This document shows positions 26,413 to 36,122 of a DNA stretch of 64,000 nucleotides, piece after piece. Position 1 is the stretch's first letter. Each line of letters begins with the position of its first letter. The notes beneath the pieces are model-generated. The model ran no database searches and had not been told where the DNA came from. It was given only the letters and a program-made list of their open reading frames with translations. The stretch covers positions 1 to 64,000 of the forward strand of contig NZ_AYYU01000002.1 in NCBI RefSeq assembly GCF_001436455.1. The letters are read 5' to 3'. Made by a program: the position numbers and the translations under genes. Origin of the DNA: Lactobacillus jensenii DSM 20557. Lineage in GTDB: Bacteria; Bacillota; Bacilli; Lactobacillales; Lactobacillaceae.

Positions 26413-27372
26413 ATGCTATATAGCATCTATGCCTTAGTTATTAGTATGGTTATAACGGCAATTTTTTTGCCATGGTTGATTGTTTTTATGCATATGCATC
26501 ATGAAGGACAACCAATTCGAGAAGAAGGACCCAAAGCTCATTTGAAAAAAGCAGGAACTCCTACAATGGGTGGGACTGTTTTCGTAATAGCTTCCATTAT
26601 TGCATCAGTTAGTGTTTTAGTATGGAAGCAAAGTTTCAATAACATAGCAATTATTTTAATAATAGCCTTGTTAGGACATGGTTTAATTGGTTTTTTGGAT
26701 GATGGATTAAAAATAATCTGGAAAAATAATTTAGGATTACGAGCATGGCAGAAATTACTGCTACAAATTTTAATTGCTGTAGTTTTAGTTTTAATTTCCA
26801 GTTTTGATCATTTTGGCTTTGCGTTACGTATGCCTTGGGGTGGAGCTTTAACTGGACCTGTAATTTTTGTGTTATTTACAATCTTTTGGTTAGTCGGGTT
26901 TTCTAATGCGGTCAACTTATCAGATGGGTTAGATGGCCTAGCTAGTGGTTTATCAATTATTAGTTTTGCTACTTATGCATACTTAGCCTTTAAACAAGAA
27001 AACTTAGCAATTTTAGTTTTTTGTATGAGTGTGATTGGAGGGCTAATAATCTTTTTAGTTTTCAACCATAAACCTGCTAAAATCTTTATGGGCGATGCTG
27101 GCTCGCTTGCATTAGGTGGTTCTCTTGCAGCAATTGCAATTTTATTAAATAGACCCTGGTCATTACTTTTAGTGGGACTTGTATTCGTTTGTGAAACTGC
27201 AAGTGTTATGATGCAAGTAACTAGTTTTAAATTAACTCATAAAAGAATTTTTAAGATGACGCCAATTCACCACCACTTTGAACTTTCAGGTTGGAGCGAA
27301 TGGAAAGTTGACATTGTCTTTTGGATAGTTCAATTAATTTTTAGTATTTTATATTTAATTATCTGGGGATAA
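26413..27372 (+). CDS. mraY: Phospho-N-acetylmuramoyl-pentapeptide transferase MraY
   Basis: A polytopic membrane enzyme of 319 residues that transfers phospho-MurNAc-pentapeptide to undecaprenyl phosphate, making lipid I. Family motifs are [20 protein letters not shown] with the catalytic aspartates, [24 protein letters not shown] and the [11 protein letters not shown] loop. About ten hydrophobic segments agree with the known topology. An AAGGAGA site precedes the ATG; murD follows within six bases. Confidence 0.97.
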   Translation: MLYSIYALVISMVITAIFLPWLIVFMHMHHEGQPIREEGPKAHLKKAGTPTMGGTVFVIASIIASVSVLVWKQSFNNIAIILIIALLGHGLIGFLDDGLKIIWKNNLGLRAWQKLLLQILIAVVLVLISSFDHFGFALRMPWGGALTGPVIFVLFTIFWLVGFSNAVNLSDGLDGLASGLSIISFATYAYLAFKQENLAILVFCMSVIGGLIIFLVFNHKPAKIFMGDAGSLALGGSLAAIAILLNRPWSLLLVGLVFVCETASVMMQVTSFKLTHKRIFKMTPIHHHFELSGWSEWKVDIVFWIVQLIFSILYLIIWG

Positions 27373-27377
27373 AAGAC

Positions 27378-28748
27378 ATGAAGGACATTAAGACATATCA
27401 AGGTAAAAACATTTTAGTTTTAGGTTTAGGTAAAAGTGGGTTTGCTGTAAGTGAATTACTTTTAAAATTAGGTGCTAAAATCACTTTAAATGATAAACAA
27501 GATTTATCTAATAATGAGCATGCACAAAAGTTAGAAAAAATGGGTGTTCGAGTAATTGGTGGACATCATCCAATTGAACTACTTGAAAAAGAACATTTTG
27601 ATTTCTTTGTTAAAAATCCGGGAATTCCTTATGAAAATCCTATGGTTCAAAAAGCATCTGAACTGAAAATTCCAATTATTACTGAACCAGAAATAGCGCT
27701 AAGTGCAAGTGAAGCTCCATTTGTATGTGTAACTGGCTCTAATGGTAAAACTACTACAGTTATGTTGACCAGTGAAATTATTGATCATCATTTAGCTAAA
27801 AGTGGACATCATGCATATGCAGTTGGTAATATCGGTGTTCCAATTAGTGAAGTGGTTCAAAAAGCGACCAAAGATGATGTCTTAGTTGTCGAAATTTCAA
27901 GTTTCCAGTTACTTGGTGTAACAGATATTAAGCCAAAGGTTGCAGCAATTGTAGATATTTATCCTACTCACCTTGACTATCACAAGACAATGGAAAATTA
28001 TATTGCTGCCAAACTGAATGTGACACGTTTCCAAACAAGTGATGAGTACTTTATTGCTAACTTTGATCAAAAAGAAATTTTAGCTCAAGAACAAGCTACT
28101 ACTAAGGCCAAAATTCAAACCTTTAGTATGAATGATCATTCAGCTAGTTACTTTGTTGGTGATGAATATTTGGAATCACAATCAGAAAAAATTATGAAGA
28201 TTGCTGATATTAAGTTGCCAGGTAAGCATAATTTACAAAATAGTATGGTCGCAATCGCAATAAGTAAATTGATGGGCGCAGAAAATTCTGATATTCAAGC
28301 GGTTCTTTCTACTTTTGCAGGTGCAAGACACAGATTGCAATATGTAACTACTTTAAACAATGTAAAAATTTATAATGATTCTAAATCAACTAATATTGAG
28401 GCTGCTACAGTTGCTATTAAAGCATTCTCAGAGCCGGAAGTATTAATTGGTGGGGGATTAGACCGAGGATTTACTTTTGATCCTTTGGTACCTTTATTGA
28501 AAGAACATGTCAAAGCTGTTGTTTTATATGGAGAAACTCGTTATTTGTTAGCTGATGCTGCAAGAAAAGCTGGTATTAAAGAAATTAAAATTGTTAATAC
28601 ATTAAAAGAAGCAGTGCCAACGGCATATAAATTGACTCAACCTGGAGATGTATTATTACTTTCTCCTGCTTGTGCATCATGGGATCAGTTTAAGACATTT
28701 GAACAACGTGGTGATTATTTCATGGAATACATAAAGGAATTGAATTAA
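27378..28748 (+). CDS. murD: UDP-N-acetylmuramoylalanine-D-glutamate ligase
   Basis: A cytosolic Mur ligase adding D-glutamate to UDP-MurNAc-L-Ala. The 456-residue protein has the N-terminal UMP-binding fold (NILVLGLGKSGFAVSELL), the ATP P-loop (VTGSNGKTTT, near residue 115), YPTHLDYHKTMENY and the C-terminal GGLDRGFTFDPLV and LLSPACASWDQF segments. Position between mraY and murG is the standard order. Confidence 0.97.
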   Translation: MKDIKTYQGKNILVLGLGKSGFAVSELLLKLGAKITLNDKQDLSNNEHAQKLEKMGVRVIGGHHPIELLEKEHFDFFVKNPGIPYENPMVQKASELKIPIITEPEIALSASEAPFVCVTGSNGKTTTVMLTSEIIDHHLAKSGHHAYAVGNIGVPISEVVQKATKDDVLVVEISSFQLLGVTDIKPKVAAIVDIYPTHLDYHKTMENYIAAKLNVTRFQTSDEYFIANFDQKEILAQEQATTKAKIQTFSMNDHSASYFVGDEYLESQSEKIMKIADIKLPGKHNLQNSMVAIAISKLMGAENSDIQAVLSTFAGARHRLQYVTTLNNVKIYNDSKSTNIEAATVAIKAFSEPEVLIGGGLDRGFTFDPLVPLLKEHVKAVVLYGETRYLLADAARKAGIKEIKIVNTLKEAVPTAYKLTQPGDVLLLSPACASWDQFKTFEQRGDYFMEYIKELN

Positions 28749-28750
28749 AA

Positions 28751-29863
28751 ATGAGAGTTATTTTTACAGGTGGTGGCACTGGTGGCCATATTTATCCAAT
28801 TTTAGCAATTATTGAACGATTAAAAGAAACAGGAATTTCAAAAAATGATGAAATTTTGTTTGTAGGTACAAAAAGAGGATTGGAGTCTAAGATTGTACCT
28901 CATGCAGGAATTAATTTTAAAACTATTGAAATTCAAGGCTTTAGTCGCAAAAATTTAATTAAAAATATTGAAACTGTTAAGCTCTTTATAAAAGCAACAA
29001 AAGAGGCTAAAAAGATTATTTCTAAATTTAAGCCAGATGTTGTTTTAGGTACAGGTGGCTATGTATCAGGGGCAATTGTTTATGAAGCTGCTAAAATGGG
29101 GATCCCTACATTAATTCATGAGTCAAATTCAGTTGTTGGACTCGCTAATAAGTTTTTGGGACATTACGTTGATAAAATTTGTTATACATTTGATGATGCA
29201 GCAAAGCAATTTAGCGAAAAAGATAAGTTGATTCAAACAGGTAATCCACGTTCCCAACAAGTTTTAAATTTGAATTTGGAGAAAATTGATTTAGCACAAA
29301 AATGGTCTTTGAATCCACAAATGCCGACAGTGTTAGTTTTTGGTGGATCAAGAGGAGCCCTGGCGATAAATCAAGTAATGGAAGCTGCGCTTTCTGAGTT
29401 TCCTAAAAAGCCTTACCAAGTTATTTGGGCAACAGGGCAATATTATTACGGTTCAGTAAAAGAAAAGTTGGCAGGCAAGAGAATTCCTGAGAATTTGAGG
29501 ATTGTACCATATATTGATAATATGCCAGCTTTATTACCACAAATGTCTTGTGTAGTTTCAAGATCTGGTGCTACTAGTTTAGCTGAGTTTACTGCGCTAG
29601 GCGTTCCAGTTGTGTTAATTCCAAGTCCTAATGTAACTCATAATCATCAGATGAAAAATGCATTGGATATGGAAAAGGCTGGTGCAGCATTGGTAATTCC
29701 TGAAAACGATTTGAATTCAAACAATTTTGTTTCTTCAATTGATCATATCCTACTTGATTCGGAATATGCTTCTAAAATGAGTACAGCTTCAAAGAAATTA
29801 GGAGTTCCGGATTCGGCAAATCAAATAATTTCAGTTATGAAAGCTCTTCAAGCGCAAAAATAA
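28751..29863 (+). CDS. murG: UDP-GlcNAc:lipid I N-acetylglucosaminyltransferase MurG
   Basis: A membrane-associated GT28 glycosyltransferase of 370 residues that converts lipid I to lipid II. The glycine-rich loop GGGTGGHIYPILAI starts the protein, PDVVLGTGGYVSGAI forms the second loop, and the donor-binding part has GGSRGALAINQ and SRSGATSLAEFTALGVP. Only two bases separate it from murD. Confidence 0.97.
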   Translation: MRVIFTGGGTGGHIYPILAIIERLKETGISKNDEILFVGTKRGLESKIVPHAGINFKTIEIQGFSRKNLIKNIETVKLFIKATKEAKKIISKFKPDVVLGTGGYVSGAIVYEAAKMGIPTLIHESNSVVGLANKFLGHYVDKICYTFDDAAKQFSEKDKLIQTGNPRSQQVLNLNLEKIDLAQKWSLNPQMPTVLVFGGSRGALAINQVMEAALSEFPKKPYQVIWATGQYYYGSVKEKLAGKRIPENLRIVPYIDNMPALLPQMSCVVSRSGATSLAEFTALGVPVVLIPSPNVTHNHQMKNALDMEKAGAALVIPENDLNSNNFVSSIDHILLDSEYASKMSTASKKLGVPDSANQIISVMKALQAQK

Positions 29864-29893
29864 AACTTATTTAAGATTAATGGAGGAGAACAG

Positions 29894-30748
29894 ATGACTA
29901 ATAGGAGAATTACAAAAAAAGATCCTAAAAAGGATTTGGATAATTTTCTTGATTATACGAAAAATAAAACTAATATTGCTAATCGAACTAATCATAAAGC
30001 ATCTGATTCACTAACTAATCTTAATAATGAGAGAAAAAGTGCTTTGAGACGTCGTTTAGGTGCAATAATTGTTATTTCAATTCTTGCAATTTTGGGATTA
30101 GGTATTTATGTTTCATCATATACCCGATTGCAAAGAATTATTGTTGTTGGCGCTCCAGAATTAAATGCAACGGAAGTTATAAAAAAGTCAGGTATTAAAG
30201 CTCAAGATCAACTAATTGATTATTGGCTTGGTAAAAATACCTACGAAAGTAAGCTCAAAAAGTATTATCCGGAAATTAAATCTGCTAAATTAAAAATGGC
30301 TGGCCTAAATCAGATTAAGCTGGATTTGCAAGAATATAAAACTTTGGCTTATGTAAATCAAAATGGTAAATATTATAAAATTCTAAATAATAAGAAGATA
30401 GCTCGGCAGAAATTGACAAAAATGCAAATCGACAAATCTATACCAATATTTGTTAGTTATTCAAATAAGTCAAGTCTATTTACTGATTTAAAAGCATTAA
30501 AGTCAATTCCTACGAAATTAAGAAATCAAATTAGTATAATTAATGGAAGAAGTATTCGAAAGAATAAAATAGTTCTGCTAATGAAAGATGGCAATATTAT
30601 TATTGGTAATACAGATACTATTGCTCAAAAAATTAAATACTATCCAAAAATCAAAAGTACTTTAAATAATAAAAGTGTTATTGATTTAGAAATTGGAGCT
30701 TTTTCATATCCTTTAACTGATAATGAAAAAAATAATCTAGGTTTTTAA
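29894..30748 (+). CDS. divIB: Cell division protein DivIB/FtsQ
   Basis: A 284-residue bitopic protein: a basic cytosolic tail, a transmembrane helix (about residues 56-76, IIVISILAILGLGIYVSSY), then a POTRA-type domain (LQRIIVVGAPELNATEVIKKSGIK) and a beta domain. It joins FtsL and DivIC at the septum in related bacteria. A GGAGGAG site lies seven bases before the ATG. The extracellular part diverges strongly, so the call relies on topology, the POTRA start and gene order. Confidence 0.9.
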   Translation: MTNRRITKKDPKKDLDNFLDYTKNKTNIANRTNHKASDSLTNLNNERKSALRRRLGAIIVISILAILGLGIYVSSYTRLQRIIVVGAPELNATEVIKKSGIKAQDQLIDYWLGKNTYESKLKKYYPEIKSAKLKMAGLNQIKLDLQEYKTLAYVNQNGKYYKILNNKKIARQKLTKMQIDKSIPIFVSYSNKSSLFTDLKALKSIPTKLRNQISIINGRSIRKNKIVLLMKDGNIIIGNTDTIAQKIKYYPKIKSTLNNKSVIDLEIGAFSYPLTDNEKNNLGF

Positions 30749-30754
30749 CAAGCG

Positions 30755-30774
30755 TTTACATAATCTTATGTAAA
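30755..30774. repeat. Perfect 9-base inverted repeat upstream of ftsA
   Basis: TTTACATAA and TTATGTAAA face each other across two bases, without a T-run. It lies between divIB and ftsA, upstream of a possible promoter (TTCACA 30777-30782, TATTAA 30801-30806, 18-base spacer). It could be an operator or a stem in mRNA; neither is shown. Confidence 0.45.
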
Positions 30775-30828
30775 ACTTCACAAAGTTTATGGTATATTTG
30801 TATTAAGAAGATTCATGGGGGCGTTATT

Positions 30829-32199
30829 GTGAGTAATTCAAGCTTAATCGTTGGTTTGGATATCGGCACAGACTCTGTAAAAGCAGTTGTTGCCGATGCT
30901 TCAGTCAATGAATTTCAAGTAATTGGTGCAGTAAAAGAAAAAAATAAAGGAATGCGCCAAGGTAAAATTGTTGATATTGATCAAACTGCTAATGCAATTG
31001 CTTCAGCTTTGAAAAATGTTGAACAAAAAACAAATTCAAAAATTTATCGTGTAGTAACTGGAATTCCAGTTGGTATGCTTCAGCTCGAAACTTCAACAGG
31101 ATTAATTAATATTGGTGAAGATGGTCGAGAAGTAAGCGATAAAGATGTAAAGCGAGTTTTGGAACTTGCAATTAAGCAAGCCGTAAAATCCGGCCGAGAA
31201 GCTATTGCTTTTTTACCTAGCAAGTTTTTGTTAGATGGGAAAACAGATGTTGATGATCCTCGTAAGATGATTGCACATTCATTGGAGGTTCATGGAATAT
31301 TGTTGACAGCACCAACAAGTGATTTGCACAATATTAAAAAAGCAATTGAACGAGCAGGGTATCAAAATAACTTCTTTATTCCTACACCATTGGCAATCGC
31401 TAGTGTGGCATTAGATGAAGGTGAAAGAACATTTGGTTCAGTAATTTTGGATATAGGTGGTGGAACAACAACTGCTACTGTAATCCACGAAAATAAAATT
31501 AAATATGCCACTATCGATTTAGAAGGTGGGGAAGATGTAACTAAGGATATTTCCGTAGTCCTTGGAACTTCTAAAAAAGATGCAGAACAAATAAAACTTG
31601 ATTATGGTTCTGCTGATCCAGAATTAACATCTGCAGAAGATAAATTCTCTGTTAAAACAGTAGGTAAAAGTGAGCAAGCAAGTGTTGATGAAAATTATTT
31701 AAGCCAAATCATTGCAGCTAGAATGGATCAAATATTAAGCAGAATTGGTAAAGGTTTATCTTCTCATGATGCATTTAAATTACCTGGTGGGGTGGTAATT
31801 ACAGGTGGCATGACTTTGTTACAAGGATTGCAATCTACTGTTGAAAAGCATTTTGAAGTTAAAACACGTGTTTATCAACCTGATGAGATGGGATTAAGAA
31901 ATCCTGCTTATGCTGCTGCATATGGAGTAGTTAACTACGTTTATAATCTAAGTGATATTGATTTACTTGTTAATGGTGTAATTTATGGAACTTCTGCATC
32001 TCATGATAATCCATTAGCTGAATTTAGTGAAAATAGTATCAATATTTTTAAAAGACATGCAGAAGTTAGTGAAAATAACACAAAAGAAGCTTATAATGGT
32101 ACTATAGTGCCACGCGTAGATCGTGAAAAAGATGGTGCAAATAAGTCAGAAAATAGTAAAAAAGGTATCAGAGGATTCTTTAAGAATTTCTTTGATTAA
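30829..32199 (+). CDS. ftsA: Cell division protein FtsA
   Basis: An actin-like protein that tethers FtsZ to the membrane. The 456-residue protein has [27 protein letters not shown] and VVITGGMTLLQGL nucleotide-binding motifs, the SHS2/1C domain between, and a C-terminal amphipathic helix (GIRGFFKNFFD) for membrane binding. GTG start after a GGGGGC site. The gap after divIB contains an inverted repeat and a possible promoter, so ftsA-ftsZ may also be expressed separately. Confidence 0.96.
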   Translation: MSNSSLIVGLDIGTDSVKAVVADASVNEFQVIGAVKEKNKGMRQGKIVDIDQTANAIASALKNVEQKTNSKIYRVVTGIPVGMLQLETSTGLINIGEDGREVSDKDVKRVLELAIKQAVKSGREAIAFLPSKFLLDGKTDVDDPRKMIAHSLEVHGILLTAPTSDLHNIKKAIERAGYQNNFFIPTPLAIASVALDEGERTFGSVILDIGGGTTTATVIHENKIKYATIDLEGGEDVTKDISVVLGTSKKDAEQIKLDYGSADPELTSAEDKFSVKTVGKSEQASVDENYLSQIIAARMDQILSRIGKGLSSHDAFKLPGGVVITGGMTLLQGLQSTVEKHFEVKTRVYQPDEMGLRNPAYAAAYGVVNYVYNLSDIDLLVNGVIYGTSASHDNPLAEFSENSINIFKRHAEVSENNTKEAYNGTIVPRVDREKDGANKSENSKKGIRGFFKNFFD

Positions 32200-32213
32200 A
32201 GGTGGTTTAGTAA

Positions 32214-33575
32214 ATGGATTTCCAATTCGATCAAGACGACAACAAAAATGCTGTCATCAAAGTTATTGGTGTCGGCGGTGCAGGTGGTAATGCTGTAAAC
32301 CGTATGATTGATGAAGGAGTACAAGGTGTTTCTTTCATCGTTGCCAATACTGATGTTCAAGCATTAAATAGTAATAAGGCAGAAAATAAGATTCAACTTG
32401 GACCTAAGCTTACTAGAGGTTTAGGTGCAGGTTCACATCCTGAAGTTGGACAAAAAGCTGCTGAAGAAAGTGAACAAACAATTGAAGAAGCACTAAAAGG
32501 TGCTGATATGATTTTCATCACTGCAGGTATGGGTGGTGGTACAGGAACAGGTGCTGCTCCTGTAATTGCTAAAATTGCTCGTGAAACTGGTGCACTTACC
32601 GTTGGTGTCGTAACGCGTCCGTTTACGTTTGAAGGACCTAAGCGTTCAAAGAATGCTGCAGCTGGTATTGCTCAATTAAAGCAATATGTTGATACTTTAG
32701 TAATCATTGCTAATAATCGCTTATTAGAAATGGTTGATAAGAAGACACCTATGATGGATGCCTTTAAAGAAGCAGATAACGTATTACGTCAAGGGGTTCA
32801 AGGTATTTCAGACTTGATTACTTCAACTGACTACGTTAATCTTGATTTCGCTGATATTAAGACAGTTATGGAAAATCAAGGCTCTGCTTTGATGGGAATT
32901 GGTAGAGCAAGCGGCGAAAATAGAACTGTTGAGGCAACAAAACTTGCTATATCTTCACCATTACTTGAAGTTTCAATTGATGGAGCAAAACAAGTCCTTC
33001 TAAACATTACAGGTGGTCCAGATTTGACTTTGTTTGAAGCGCAAGATGCTTCAGAAATTGTATCTAAGGCTGCTGGTGATGATGTAGATATTATCTTTGG
33101 TACCTCAATCAATGCTAATTTAGGGGATGAAGTTGTAGTTACTGTAATTGCAACTGGTATTGATTCAAAGGCTGAAGAAGAAGCGTCAAAACAATTACCA
33201 GGGCATCATACTGTAAATCGACCAAGAGTCGATATTAAACCTGAAATTGAAGTAAATCAAGCTCCACCAACACGCACTGTAGAAGCTGATAATTCAACAA
33301 GTAAGGTAGAAGCTACTGAAAAGCCTTCTGAAAAGCCACAAGTAACTGAAGAAACACATCAAAAAGAATCAATGGTAAATCCAATTGATGTGTGGAATTT
33401 AGATGAGAATAACAATCGCCGGGAAGTAAAGAAGCCAGACGTAGCAAGTAAAAATCAAGATACTTTTGATACATTTACTAGTGATGATCAAGATAGTATC
33501 TCGCAAATTGAGACAAGTGCTGAAAATGGTGATAATAATGATATTCCATTCTTTAGACACCGTAATCAGCAATAA
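32214..33575 (+). CDS. ftsZ: Cell division GTPase FtsZ
   Basis: The tubulin homologue that forms the Z ring. The 453-residue protein has [16 protein letters not shown], the tubulin signature [10 protein letters not shown] (about residues 103-112), the T7 loop with [11 protein letters not shown], a long acidic linker (about residues 320-435) and the conserved C-terminal peptide [11 protein letters not shown] that binds FtsA and SepF. AAAGGTGG precedes the ATG. Confidence 0.98.
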   Translation: MDFQFDQDDNKNAVIKVIGVGGAGGNAVNRMIDEGVQGVSFIVANTDVQALNSNKAENKIQLGPKLTRGLGAGSHPEVGQKAAEESEQTIEEALKGADMIFITAGMGGGTGTGAAPVIAKIARETGALTVGVVTRPFTFEGPKRSKNAAAGIAQLKQYVDTLVIIANNRLLEMVDKKTPMMDAFKEADNVLRQGVQGISDLITSTDYVNLDFADIKTVMENQGSALMGIGRASGENRTVEATKLAISSPLLEVSIDGAKQVLLNITGGPDLTLFEAQDASEIVSKAAGDDVDIIFGTSINANLGDEVVVTVIATGIDSKAEEEASKQLPGHHTVNRPRVDIKPEIEVNQAPPTRTVEADNSTSKVEATEKPSEKPQVTEETHQKESMVNPIDVWNLDENNNRREVKKPDVASKNQDTFDTFTSDDQDSISQIETSAENGDNNDIPFFRHRNQQ

Positions 33576-33590
33576 TGAAAGGTGATAATT

Positions 33591-34049
33591 ATGGCTGCAT
33601 TAGAGAAAATTAGTAGTTTTTTCGGTATCAGTGATAGTAGTGTTGAAGACGAATATACTTCAGAAGAAAGTACAGCTTCATCACAAAATGAAGTAGAAGT
33701 TCCAACTGAAATTGCTGATCATTTAAACAATAAGGGGAGAAACAATGTGGTTTCCATTAAATCTGGTAGTATGCCACAAAGTAAAATTGTTTTATATGAG
33801 CCACGTGTATATTCAGATGCTAAAGAAGTAGCACAAAACTTGCTTAGCAATAAGGCAGTTATCATTAACTTTAGTAGAATGGATGATGACTCAGCACGTA
33901 GAATTGTCGACTTTATTACTGGTACCGTTTATGCTTTAAATGGAGAAATTCAAAGAGTTGGCGATAAAATTTTCTTAGCAACTCCTCCTAAATTTGAAAC
34001 TGATGGTAAAATTACCGAATTGGTTGAAAAAAAGGATAAATTAAGTTAA
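33591..34049 (+). CDS. sepF: Cell division protein SepF
   Basis: A 152-residue FtsZ-binding protein that shapes filament bundles and can anchor the ring. An N-terminal amphipathic segment (MAALEKISSFFGI) binds membrane, an acidic linker follows, and the SepF core begins SKIVLYEPRVYSDAKEVAQ and ends FLATPP. The ATG at 33591 is preferred because AAAGGTG sits before it and the membrane-binding helix begins there. Stop overlaps the next gene by one base. Confidence 0.94.
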   Translation: MAALEKISSFFGISDSSVEDEYTSEESTASSQNEVEVPTEIADHLNNKGRNNVVSIKSGSMPQSKIVLYEPRVYSDAKEVAQNLLSNKAVIINFSRMDDDSARRIVDFITGTVYALNGEIQRVGDKIFLATPPKFETDGKITELVEKKDKLS

Positions 34050-34336
34050 TGATTAGTTTCTTGTTAAATATAATAAGTGTCATTAATTGGCTTTTATATA
34101 TCTATACAATTTTAATCGTTTTAAATGCAATTATGAGTTGGGTACCTTTTCTATATAATTCAGTAGTTGGTCGCTACCTTAATAAAGTTGTGGAACCATA
34201 TGTTGGCTTGTTTAGAATAGGATTCTTAAAAACAATTGCAATTAAAGCTGGTGTAGATATTTCACCTGTGTTAGCAATTTTTGTTATTTACATTATTCAA
34301 AATTTGCTTACACAGCTTGCTTTTAAATTAATTTAA
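34049..34336 (+). CDS. YggT family membrane protein
   Basis: A 95-residue protein with two hydrophobic segments around INWLLYIYTILIVLNAIMSWVPF and DISPVLAIFVIYIIQNLL, matching the YggT/YlmG family often found after sepF. Function in membrane organisation or osmotic response is proposed but unsettled. It overlaps sepF by one base and is followed by a terminator. Confidence 0.88.
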   Translation: MISFLLNIISVINWLLYIYTILIVLNAIMSWVPFLYNSVVGRYLNKVVEPYVGLFRIGFLKTIAIKAGVDISPVLAIFVIYIIQNLLTQLAFKLI

Positions 34337-34366
34337 AAAATAGTGATTTAAATCACTATTTTTTTA
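34334..34366 (+). terminator. Terminator between yggT and ylmH
   Basis: AAATAGTGATTT and AAATCACTATTT pair perfectly with no unpaired spacer beyond a minimal loop, followed by a T-run. It ends only 17 bases before ylmH, so ylmH-divIVA may depend on read-through or another start. Confidence 0.7.
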
Positions 34367-34382
34367 TTTATATGTAAGAATA

Positions 34383-35207
34383 ATGGATAAAAATATTTTA
34401 TTAAGTGAACAAATAAAAAAGCGTACTCAGTTCCTGCGTAGTAAAAATGATAATGAAGATATTTCCCAGTTATCAGGTTATTTAATGCAAATATGTTATG
34501 GGAAAGAAGCTGTTTTAACTAATTTTTTAGATCCGGGTGCTAGAGTAGATTTAAGAGAACTTGCTCAATCTGACTTTTATATTCAAGAGTTTGGAGGATA
34601 TGACAAGGCTGAAAAATGTCGGGTAATTATCAGTAATGATTGGGAATATAAAGATGTTGAAAATTTTCAATTTAGTTTGATTAAAATTACTTATAATCAT
34701 AAATTCGCTTCTATTACGCACAGTCAGATTTTGGGGACTTTATTAGGTTCAGGACTGAGCCCTGCAAGCTTAGGAGATATTATTACTGATGGAAAAGGTA
34801 ATTGGCAGTTTTTTATTTCAGATATAATGTTGGATTTTGTTTGCCGAGAAATAACAAGAATAGGTAAAGTCGCAGTCAGGTTAGATAGGATTCCTTTAAA
34901 GCAAATTCTTAATATTGAAGATGATGTTCAAAATGTTAAATTAGTTGTCAATTCTTTGAGGATAGATGCAATATTGGCTGCCCTTACTAGAACTAGCAGA
35001 AATATTATCAATAATCAGATAGAAAAAGAAAATATCAAATTAAATTGGCATAAAATTAATAATTCTAATATAATAGTCACTGTGAATGATGTGCTAAGTG
35101 TGCGTCATTTTGGAAGAATAGAAATCTCAAATATAACAACTACACGAAAAGGAAAGTATCGTTTGGAGGCAAACTTGTGGCTCAGCAAGAAAAAAAGAAT
35201 GTACTAA
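34383..35207 (+). CDS. ylmH: YlmH family RNA-binding protein with S4 domain
   Basis: A 274-residue protein of the YlmH family, which acts on ribosomes in related Firmicutes and has been implicated in rescue of stalled complexes. The central part includes DPGARVDLRELAQSDFYIQEFGGYDKAEKCR and THSQILGTLLGSGLSPASLGDI; the C-terminal S4 domain is DVQNVKLVVNSLRIDAILAALTRTSRN followed by KINNSNIIVTVNDVLSVRHFGRIEI. The position between yggT and divIVA is the standard one. It overlaps divIVA by 31 bases. The ribosome binding site is weak (TAAGAAT). Confidence 0.88.
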   Translation: MDKNILLSEQIKKRTQFLRSKNDNEDISQLSGYLMQICYGKEAVLTNFLDPGARVDLRELAQSDFYIQEFGGYDKAEKCRVIISNDWEYKDVENFQFSLIKITYNHKFASITHSQILGTLLGSGLSPASLGDIITDGKGNWQFFISDIMLDFVCREITRIGKVAVRLDRIPLKQILNIEDDVQNVKLVVNSLRIDAILAALTRTSRNIINNQIEKENIKLNWHKINNSNIIVTVNDVLSVRHFGRIEISNITTTRKGKYRLEANLWLSKKKRMY

Positions 35208-35908
35208 CACCAATGGATATACATGATAAGGAATTTACATTGCGTGGGCGTAAAGGTTATGACCGATATGAAGTTGATAGCTTTTTAGATCAAATTGTTG
35301 ATGATTATGGTGATTGCCTAGATAATAATGTAGATTTAAAAAATGAAAATGTTGCATTAAAGGATAAAGTAAAAGAGTTAGAATCTGAAGTAAATAGATT
35401 AGATGAACTAAGAAAATCAATCAATGACGAAGTCTTAAAAGCACAAAAAGATGCTAGTGAATTAAGACAAAAAGCACAAGAAGATGCTAAAAAAATTATT
35501 GAAGATGCAAAGAATCAAGCAGCATCTGAAAATCAAAGTTTGGTTTATCAAAATGATACTTTAAGAAATGACTACCAGAGGTTAAAGACCCAAGTTGCAG
35601 ATTTTAGATATAAAATTCGGGCAAAGCTTCAAAAGCAAATAGAAGCTTTGGATGATAATACTTGGCAATATTATCTTGACGAAGCAACTAATGTTGAAAG
35701 AATTTATCCATCAGATGGTGGTGAACCAATCCCTATATCATCACTTCCAACAGTTGACAATAATAGCCAATCTGGCGTAAACTTGGAGCATGACAAGAGG
35801 ACTGATGAAGATATTTCAGAACCTAGTCAAAAAGAAGATAATCAAGAAAACAAAAATGATTCAGATGTAACAATCGTTTTTCCTGATGATTATAAAGATC
35901 ATAATTAA
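35177..35908 (+). CDS. divIVA: Cell division protein DivIVA
   Basis: A coiled-coil protein that recognises curved membrane at poles and septa. The 243-residue protein has the conserved N-terminal membrane-binding segment (LTPMDIHDKEFTLRGRKGYDRYEVDSFLDQIVDDY), then long coiled coils and an acidic, poorly conserved tail. The GTG start is supported by a GGAGG site eight bases upstream inside ylmH, giving a nine-residue extension (MAQQEKKNV) before the usual start. Confidence 0.93.
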   Translation: MAQQEKKNVLTPMDIHDKEFTLRGRKGYDRYEVDSFLDQIVDDYGDCLDNNVDLKNENVALKDKVKELESEVNRLDELRKSINDEVLKAQKDASELRQKAQEDAKKIIEDAKNQAASENQSLVYQNDTLRNDYQRLKTQVADFRYKIRAKLQKQIEALDDNTWQYYLDEATNVERIYPSDGGEPIPISSLPTVDNNSQSGVNLEHDKRTDEDISEPSQKEDNQENKNDSDVTIVFPDDYKDHN

Positions 35909-35914
35909 TTTTTT

Positions 35915-36104
35915 TAAACTTGATAGTAAGACAAAGAAAGAATCAGCGAGTTAGTGATGGTGTGAGGCTAACATAATTTTTTGGAGTCGATCAACTATTG
36001 TTTTAGTTTAACGTTATGCGCGATAAGCATGTTAAGTGGAGCTTATGCTCAACTTAGGTGGTACCACGGTTAATCTCGTCCTAAGATTAGGACGGGATTT
36101 TTTT
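35915..36104 (+). promoter_or_regulatory. T-box riboswitch leader of ileS
   Basis: A tRNA-sensing leader. The T-box GGTGGTACCACGG is at 36057-36069 and a terminator follows at 36074-36104. ATC at 35990-35992 is a plausible isoleucine specifier, though I could not verify the stem I fold by hand. Uncharged tRNA-Ile should favour the antiterminator and ileS expression. The 5' end and promoter are not defined. Confidence 0.88.
36074..36104 (+). terminator. T-box-controlled terminator before ileS
   Basis: TCTCGTCCTAA and TTAGGACGGGA pair over 11 bases with one G-U and a T-run follows. Confidence 0.88.
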
Positions 36105-36122
36105 GTTAGAAAGGAACAAAGT

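Noticed and set aside
36036-36122. Longer N terminus for IleS
   Set aside because: The extra codons overlap the T-box and its terminator; the ATG at 36123 has an AAAGGAA site and matches the family start.
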